Shown here: one piece after another, positions 58,670-64,000 of the stretch
Layout: the number at the start of each line of letters is the position of its first letter
Position numbering within the stretch: position 1 is the stretch's first letter
Source of the DNA: Pseudomonas asiatica
Lineage (GTDB): Bacteria > Pseudomonadota > Gammaproteobacteria > Pseudomonadales > Pseudomonadaceae
NCBI RefSeq assembly: GCF_040214835.1
Contig: NZ_CP157874.1
Location: 3,972,001-4,036,000, forward strand
Length of the DNA stretch: 64,000 bases
Direction: 5' to 3'
Position numbers and translations under genes: made by a program
The notes under the pieces: model-generated
Told to the model about the DNA's origin: nothing
What the model saw: only the letters and a program-made list of their open reading frames with translations
The model's database searches: none

Positions 58670-59643
58670 CAACCTTCTGGAGTCTGTACGTTACCGTCCT
58701 GACCCTGGGCACCATCTTCTCGTTGACCTGGCTGCTGCTGTCGACCCGCAAGGGCCAGCGCGAAGAGGTCACCGACGAAACCGTCGGGCATGCCTTCGAT
58801 GGCATCGAGGAGTACGACAACCCGCTGCCGAAATGGTGGTTCTGGCTGTTCGTCGGCACCATCGTCTTCGCCCTCGGCTACCTGGTGCTGTACCCGGGCC
58901 TGGGCAACTGGAAAGGCGTCCTGCCGGGCTACTCGTACCTGGATAACGACAAGCAGACCGAGTTTTCCAACGGTCAGCCGGGCTGGACCGGCGTGCACGA
59001 GTGGGAAAAGGAAATGGCCAAGGCCGACGCCCGCTTCGGGCCGATCTTCGCCAAGTTCGCCGCCATGCCCATCACCGAGGTGGCCAAGGACCCGCAGGCC
59101 CTGAAGATGGGCGCGCGGCTGTTCGCTTCCAACTGCTCGGTGTGCCACGGCTCCGACGCCAAGGGTGCCTTCGGCTTCCCTAACCTCACCGACAACGATT
59201 GGCGCTGGGGCGGCGAGCCAGACACCATCAAGACCACCATCATGGGCGGTCGCCACGGCGTGATGCCGGCCTGGGCCGAGGTGATCGGTGACCAGGGCGT
59301 GGCCGATGTGGCTGCGTTCGTGGTCAGCAAGCTCGATGGCCGCACCCTGCCAGAGGGCGTGAAGGCCGATGCCGAGAACGGGCAGAAGATCTTCGCCGCC
59401 AACTGCGTGGCCTGCCATGGGCCGGAGGGCAAGGGTACGCCAGCCATGGGCGCGCCGAACCTGACCCATCCGCAGGCGTTCATCTACGGTTCGAGCTTTG
59501 CCCAGTTGCAACAGACCATCCGCTACGGTCGCCAGGGGCAGATGCCGGCCCAGGAGCAGTTGCAAGGGAATGACAAGGTGCACTTGCTGGCGGCTTATGT
59601 GTACAGCCTGTCGCAGCAGGCCGAACCGGCCAAGGCCGAGTAA
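58666..59643 (+). CDS. ccoP: cbb3 oxidase di-haem subunit CcoP, second copy
   Basis: This 325-residue protein has two helices and two haem domains (CSVCH and CVACH), like the first copy. It carries an extra ~12 residues ([16 protein letters not shown] region, ~90-105) between the membrane part and the first haem domain. It ends the second operon; a REP pair follows. Confidence 0.95.
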   Translation: MTTFWSLYVTVLTLGTIFSLTWLLLSTRKGQREEVTDETVGHAFDGIEEYDNPLPKWWFWLFVGTIVFALGYLVLYPGLGNWKGVLPGYSYLDNDKQTEFSNGQPGWTGVHEWEKEMAKADARFGPIFAKFAAMPITEVAKDPQALKMGARLFASNCSVCHGSDAKGAFGFPNLTDNDWRWGGEPDTIKTTIMGGRHGVMPAWAEVIGDQGVADVAAFVVSKLDGRTLPEGVKADAENGQKIFAANCVACHGPEGKGTPAMGAPNLTHPQAFIYGSSFAQLQQTIRYGRQGQMPAQEQLQGNDKVHLLAAYVYSLSQQAEPAKAE

Positions 59644-59649
59644 GGCAGG

Positions 59650-59751
59650 CCTGGCCTCTTCGCGGGTAAACCCGCTCCCACAGGTACTGCGCTCGCGTCA
59701 GGATCTGTGCGATCCCTGTGGGAGCGGGTTCACCCGCGAAGAGGCCGGCAA
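59650..59751. repeat. REP pair (gcctcttcgcgggtaaacccgctccca type)
   Basis: Two inverted copies directly after the second ccoP stop. Confidence 0.9.
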
Positions 59752-59775
59752 AGACACAGCATTTCTTGCAGGCTG

Positions 59776-59789
59776 ATGACCTGGATCAA
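59776..59789. promoter_or_regulatory. Anr/FNR-like box upstream of ccoG
   Basis: ATGAC-CTGG-ATCAA has a perfect right half and a weaker left half. It lies about 175 bases before ccoG; the bases between (59790-59964) show no gene. Confidence 0.5.
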
Positions 59790-59964
59790 TTGACACCCGC
59801 CATAACACGATTCATGCCACGAACCCAACGCGACTAAAGGTCGCAGTGCAGCCCCATACTGCCATCAGCGGCGTATCATGGGCCGCAGAGCGCTAGCAGA
59901 TTGCGCGAGACTGCGGCCGGCACGCACTGGCTGCGGCGTTTTTCCACTGCCGTGGGACTTGATG

Positions 59965-61380
59965 ATGAGCAAGCAAATTCCGGTACATGACGTCACCCCG
60001 CCTGCCAACAAAGGGAAGGATTCCGTCGACCTCTACGCCTCCCGGGAAAAGATATACACCCGTGCCTTCACCGGCCTGTTCCGGCGCCTGCGCATGGTCG
60101 GCGGGGCTGTGCTGTTCCTGCTGTACTTCGGCACCGTGTGGCTGAACTGGGGCGGCCACCAGGCCGTGTGGTGGAACCTGCCCGAGCGCAAGTTCTACAT
60201 CTTCGGCGCCACCATCTGGCCGCAAGACTTCATCCTGCTTTCGGGCATCCTCATCGTGGCCGCCTTCGGCCTGTTCTTCATCACCGTGTTCGCCGGCCGG
60301 GTGTGGTGCGGCTACACCTGCCCGCAAAGCGTGTGGACCTGGATTTTCATGTGGTGCGAAAAGGTCACCGAGGGCGACCGCAACCAGCGCATGAAGCTCG
60401 ACAGAGCCCCCATGAGCGGCAACAAGTTCCTGCGCAAGTTCGCCAAGCACAGCCTGTGGCTGCTGATCGGCTTCGTCACCGGCATGACCTTCGTCGGCTA
60501 TTTCTCGCCGATCCGTGAACTGGCCACCGAATTCTTTACCGGCCAGGCCGACGGCTGGGCCTACTTCTGGGTCGGCTTCTTCACCCTCGCCACCTACGGC
60601 AACGCCGGCTGGCTGCGCGAGCAGGTGTGCGTGTACATGTGCCCCTACGCGCGCTTCCAGAGCGTGATGTTCGACAAGGACACGCTGATCGTTTCCTACG
60701 ACCCGCGCCGTGGCGAAACCCGCGGCCCGCGCAAAAAAGACCTGGACTACAAGGCCGCGGGCCTGGGCGACTGCATCGACTGCACCATGTGCGTGCAGGT
60801 CTGCCCCACCGGCATCGACATCCGTGACGGCTTGCAGATCGAGTGCATCGGCTGCGCAGCGTGCATCGACGCCTGCGACAACATCATGGACAAGATGAAC
60901 TACCCCAAAGGGCTGATCAGCTACACCACCGAGCACAACCTGTCCGGGCAGAAGACCCACATGCTGCGCCCACGCCTGATCGGCTACGCCGTGGTACTGC
61001 TGGTGATGATGGTCGGCCTGGCCACTGCCTTCGCCACCCGTTCGCTGGTCGGTTTCGACGTGAGCAAGGACCGCGTGCTGTACCGCGAGAACGCCCAGGG
61101 CCGGATCGAGAACGTGTACAGCCTGAAAGTGATGAACAAGGACCAGCGTGACCACGTCTACGTGCTGGACGCCACCGGCCTGCCAGACCTGAAGCTTGAA
61201 GGCCAGCGCGAGATCCGCGTGGACGCTGGTGATATCGTCAGCCTGCCGGTGCAGCTGTCTATCGCACCCGAGAAACTGCCATCGACCACCAACGAAATCA
61301 CCTTCATCCTCAAGAGCGCCGATGACAGCGACGCCCAGGTTGAAGCCAAGAGCCGCTTCATCGGCCCACAGATCCGCTGA
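59965..61380 (+). CDS. ccoG: Cytochrome c oxidase accessory protein CcoG (FixG/RdxA type)
   Basis: This 471-residue membrane protein has four to five helices, a motif WCGYTCPQSVW, and two 4Fe-4S ferredoxin motifs (CIDCTMCVQVCPTG and CIGCAACIDACDN, ~273-310). A C-terminal Ig-like domain follows. CcoG is a cupric reductase that supplies Cu(I) for cbb3 assembly. The ATG at 59965 was chosen (MSKQIPVHD); another Met directly precedes it. It begins the ccoGHI operon. Confidence 0.93.
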   Translation: MSKQIPVHDVTPPANKGKDSVDLYASREKIYTRAFTGLFRRLRMVGGAVLFLLYFGTVWLNWGGHQAVWWNLPERKFYIFGATIWPQDFILLSGILIVAAFGLFFITVFAGRVWCGYTCPQSVWTWIFMWCEKVTEGDRNQRMKLDRAPMSGNKFLRKFAKHSLWLLIGFVTGMTFVGYFSPIRELATEFFTGQADGWAYFWVGFFTLATYGNAGWLREQVCVYMCPYARFQSVMFDKDTLIVSYDPRRGETRGPRKKDLDYKAAGLGDCIDCTMCVQVCPTGIDIRDGLQIECIGCAACIDACDNIMDKMNYPKGLISYTTEHNLSGQKTHMLRPRLIGYAVVLLVMMVGLATAFATRSLVGFDVSKDRVLYRENAQGRIENVYSLKVMNKDQRDHVYVLDATGLPDLKLEGQREIRVDAGDIVSLPVQLSIAPEKLPSTTNEITFILKSADDSDAQVEAKSRFIGPQIR

Positions 61381-61395
61381 GAGAGATAACCCACA

Positions 61396-61920
61396 ATGCC
61401 TGCCACCGCCGCCAGCCCCTGGTACAAGCACCTCTGGCCCTGGATCATCATCGGCATCCTCGCCACCTCGGTGTGCCTGAGCCTGACCATGGTCAGCATC
61501 GCCGTGCACAACCCGGACAACCTGGTGAACGACAACTACTACGAGGCTGGCAAGGGCATCAACCGCTCGCTGGACCGAGAACTGCTGGCGCAGACGCTGG
61601 GCCTGAAGGCCGGCGTGCACCTGGACGAGCTGACCGGCGAAGTGGACGTGCGCCTGGCCGGCAACAGCGACCCGCAGAGCCTGGAGCTGAACCTGATTTC
61701 GCCAACCCAGCCGGAGAAAGACCGCAAGGTGCTGCTGAGCCGGGTCGAGGCTGGGCGCTATGTGGGGCAGCTGGAGGACAAGGTTGACGGGCGGCGCTTC
61801 GTTGAGCTGCTGGGTAGCGAAGGTGGCCAGGTTTGGCGCTTGTTCGAGGAAGAGAAAGTGGAGCATGGTGTCACTTTGCAACTGGGTGACGAAGCCATTC
61901 AAGGCGCCGAGCACCTGTAG
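61396..61920 (+). CDS. ccoH: cbb3 assembly protein CcoH (FixH)
   Basis: This 174-residue protein has one N-terminal helix (~14-38, WPWIIIGILATSVCLSLTMV) and a periplasmic FixH domain starting with NPDNLVNDNYYEAGKGIN. It binds the oxidase during assembly. Its stop codon TAG lies inside the first bases of a REP element, so the last residues may have been set by REP insertion. Confidence 0.9.
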   Translation: MPATAASPWYKHLWPWIIIGILATSVCLSLTMVSIAVHNPDNLVNDNYYEAGKGINRSLDRELLAQTLGLKAGVHLDELTGEVDVRLAGNSDPQSLELNLISPTQPEKDRKVLLSRVEAGRYVGQLEDKVDGRRFVELLGSEGGQVWRLFEEEKVEHGVTLQLGDEAIQGAEHL

Positions 61921-62032
61921 GAGCGGCCTTGTGTCGCGAAAGGGCTGCAGCGCAGCCCCAGCGATGCATGCACCGCTGCTGAAGTCCCGGGGCCGCTTCG
62001 CGGCCCTTTCGCGACACAAGGCCGCTCCTACA
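61917..62032. repeat. REP pair between ccoH and ccoI
   Basis: Arms gtaggag and ctcctac enclose two copies. The element begins within the last codons of ccoH and lies inside the operon. Confidence 0.9.
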
Positions 62033-62075
62033 GGGATGCGTGCCAGCCGGCCGATTTGTGTAAGGCAATGACGTG

Positions 62076-64000
62076 ATGACCCAGCCCACCCCCTGCTACC
62101 ACTGCGCCCTGCCCGTCCCCGCCGGCAGCCGCTTCAACGCCGTGGTCCTCGGCCAGCCCCGGCAGTTCTGCTGCCCCGGCTGCCAGGCGGTGGCCGAGTC
62201 GATCGTCGCCGGTGGCCTGGAGCACTACTACCAGCACCGCAGCGACAACAGCGCCAACCCCGAGGCCCTGCCCAAGCAGCTACAGGACGAACTGGCCCTC
62301 TACGACCGCAGCGACGTACAGCAAACCTTCGTTCGCCATGCTGGCGACCTGGCCGAAACCACCCTGCTGGTCGAAGGCATAAGCTGCGCCGCCTGCGGCT
62401 GGCTGATCGAAAAGCACCTGCGCAACCTGCCCGGCGTCGCCGAGGCGCGCCTGAACCTGTCCAACCACCGCCTGCTGCTGAACTGGCATGACCAGCAACT
62501 GCCGCTCTCGCGCCTGCTCGCCGAGCTGCGCCAGATCGGCTACGCCGCCCACCCCTATCAGCCCGACCAGGCCGCCGAGCAACTGGCCCGCGAGAACCGC
62601 AGCGCCCTGCGCCGCCTGGGCGTGGCCGGGCTGCTGTGGTTCCAGGCGATGATGGCAACCATGGCCACCTGGCCGGAATTCAACATCGACCTGTCGCCCG
62701 AACTGCACACCATCCTGCGCTGGGTGGCGCTGTTCCTCACCATCCCCATCGTGTTCTACAGCTGCGCACCGTTCTTCAAGGGCGCGGCACGCGACCTGCG
62801 TACCCGCCACCTGACCATGGACGTTTCGGTGTCGCTGGCCATTGGCCTGGCCTTCGGCGCCGGCATCTGGACCGCCATCACCGGCAGCGGCGAGCTGTAT
62901 TTCGACACCGTGGGCATGTTCGCGCTGTTCCTGCTCACCGGCCGCTACCTGGAGCGCCGCGCCCGCGAACGCACCGCCGCGGCCACTGCGCAGCTGGTCA
63001 ACCTGCTGCCGGCCTCGTGCCTGCGCCTGGACGCCGTCGGCCGCAGCGAGCGCATCCTGCTCAGCGAACTGCAGCGCGGTGACACGGTGCAGGTGCTGCC
63101 AGGCGCGGTAATCCCCGCCGACGGGCGCATCGTCGAAGGCCGCTCCAGCGTCGATGAATCGTTGCTGACCGGTGAATACCTGCCGCAACCACGGCGGGTC
63201 GGCGAGCGGGTCACCGGCGGCACCCTGAACGTCGAAAGCACCCTGAACGTGGAAGTCGAAGCCCTCGGCCACGACTCGCGGTTGTCGGCAATCGTCCGCC
63301 TGCTGGAACGCGCCCAGACCGAAAAACCACGCCTGGCCGAAATCGCCGACCGGGCCTCGCAGTGGTTCCTGCTGTTCTCGCTGCTGGCCGCTGCGGCCAT
63401 CGGCCTGTGGTGGTGGCACCTGGACCCGGCGCGGGCGTTCTGGATCGTGCTGGCCATGCTGGTAGCGACCTGCCCTTGCGCGCTGTCCCTGGCAACGCCA
63501 ACGGCGCTTACTGCGGCCACCGGCACCTTGCACAAGCTCGGCCTGCTGGTCACCCGTGGCCATGTGCTGGAAGGCCTGAACCAGATCGACACGGTGATTT
63601 TCGACAAGACCGGCACGCTGACCGAAGGCCGCCTGACCTTGCGCAGCATTCGCCCGCTCGGCAGCCTGCCCGCCGACCGCTGCCTGGCCCTGGCCGCAGC
63701 GCTGGAGAACCGCTCCGAACACCCCATCGCCCGTGCCTTCGGCCGCACCGCCACGCCTGCTGACGACGTGCAGACCGTGCCGGGCCTGGGCCTGGAGGGG
63801 CTGGTCGAAGGCCAGCGCCTGCGCATTGGCCAGGCCACCTTCGTCTGCGCCCTGAGCGGCGCGGAAATCCCCGGCGTGCCAGAGCCGCGCGGCCAGTGGC
63901 TGCTGCTTGGCGACCGTCAGGGCCCACTGGCCTGGTTCGGCCTGGACGACCGCCTGCGCGACGATGCCCCTGCCCTGCTGGCGGCCTGCAAGGCCCGTGG
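62076..64000 (+). CDS. ccoI: CcoI (FixI), copper-exporting P-type ATPase, N-terminal part
   Basis: The frame runs past the window end, leaving 641 complete codons. The N-terminus has a Cys-rich metal region (CYHC, FCCPGC), then a heavy-metal domain (GISCAACGW, ~104-112). Membrane helices follow, with the transport motif TCPCALS, the actuator loop TGEYLP, the phosphorylation motif DKTGTLTEG and the nucleotide-site HP (SEHPIARAF). These mark a P1B ATPase delivering copper for cbb3 assembly. The ATG at 62076 has no strong Shine-Dalgarno sequence, and the REP pair sits 43 bases upstream. Confidence 0.93.
   Translation, partial: MTQPTPCYHCALPVPAGSRFNAVVLGQPRQFCCPGCQAVAESIVAGGLEHYYQHRSDNSANPEALPKQLQDELALYDRSDVQQTFVRHAGDLAETTLLVEGISCAACGWLIEKHLRNLPGVAEARLNLSNHRLLLNWHDQQLPLSRLLAELRQIGYAAHPYQPDQAAEQLARENRSALRRLGVAGLLWFQAMMATMATWPEFNIDLSPELHTILRWVALFLTIPIVFYSCAPFFKGAARDLRTRHLTMDVSVSLAIGLAFGAGIWTAITGSGELYFDTVGMFALFLLTGRYLERRARERTAAATAQLVNLLPASCLRLDAVGRSERILLSELQRGDTVQVLPGAVIPADGRIVEGRSSVDESLLTGEYLPQPRRVGERVTGGTLNVESTLNVEVEALGHDSRLSAIVRLLERAQTEKPRLAEIADRASQWFLLFSLLAAAAIGLWWWHLDPARAFWIVLAMLVATCPCALSLATPTALTAATGTLHKLGLLVTRGHVLEGLNQIDTVIFDKTGTLTEGRLTLRSIRPLGSLPADRCLALAAALENRSEHPIARAFGRTATPADDVQTVPGLGLEGLVEGQRLRIGQATFVCALSGAEIPGVPEPRGQWLLLGDRQGPLAWFGLDDRLRDDAPALLAACKAR

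Overview
The window looks like a chromosome segment of a fluorescent Pseudomonas of the P. putida group. The evidence is high-GC coding sequence, dense paired REP palindromes of two Pseudomonas types, a pyoverdine (pvd) biosynthesis and maturation locus with its sigma factor PvdS, and tandem cbb3 oxidase operons followed by ccoGHI. Several PvdS-type promoters (TAAAT or TAATT, 16 bases, CGT) can be read directly.

Layout. 1-3.0 kb: the end of electron-transfer-flavoprotein ubiquinone oxidoreductase, an MFS transporter and a degenerate receiver protein. 3.2-17.3 kb: first pyoverdine block, with an FpvI-like sigma factor, the PvdRT-OpmQ efflux pump, the periplasmic maturation enzymes PvdP, PvdM and PvdN, a divergent pair (alpha/beta hydrolase and SCP2-cupin fusion) that both carry PvdS-type promoters, and PvdH. 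17.4-25.7 kb: a QseBC-like two-component system and a molybdenum hydroxylase operon (Mo subunit, 2Fe-2S subunit, cytochrome c, XdhC-like and MocA-like accessory proteins). 26.0-29.3 kb: three thiol-disulfide proteins (DsbD, a TlpA-like fusion, DsbG-like). 34.9-49.9 kb: second pyoverdine block with the 4317-residue synthetase PvdL, PvdS and a siderophore acetyltransferase. 49.9-52.7 kb: small housekeeping genes. 52.8-64 kb: two ccoNOQP operons, ccoG, ccoH and the start of ccoI.

The most unusual part is 29.4-34.9 kb. A visibly AT-richer six-gene operon lies between the 3' end of pvdL and a second, partial copy of that same 3' end. It encodes a 66-residue Gly/Cys/Ser-rich precursor peptide, a McbB-like protein with two Cys pairs, a McbC/SagB-like azoline dehydrogenase, a McbD-like YcaO cyclodehydratase and a two-protein ABC exporter (McbE- and McbF-like). 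This is the gene order of the microcin B17 system. The core peptide differs: its three Cys are spaced exactly six residues apart, there are no adjacent Cys-Ser pairs for bis-azoles, and it has a 14-residue polar tail. No McbG-like immunity gene is visible. I read this as a horizontally acquired linear azol(in)e-containing peptide (LAP) bacteriocin cluster, probably integrated by homologous recombination at pvdL. Its target may differ from that of microcin B17.

How the parts work together. Fur-type sites precede pvdS and the FpvI-like gene. PvdS-type promoters precede pvdR, pvdP, pvdM, the hydrolase, the SCP2-cupin gene, pvdH, pvdL and the acetyltransferase. PvdH makes diaminobutyrate, PvdL starts the acylated peptide, PvdP/M/N mature it in the periplasm and PvdRT-OpmQ exports it. 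The side-chain synthetases, fpvA, pvdE and pvdO are not in this window. The cbb3 region supports microaerobic respiration; an Anr-type site precedes the first ccoN and a weaker one precedes ccoG.
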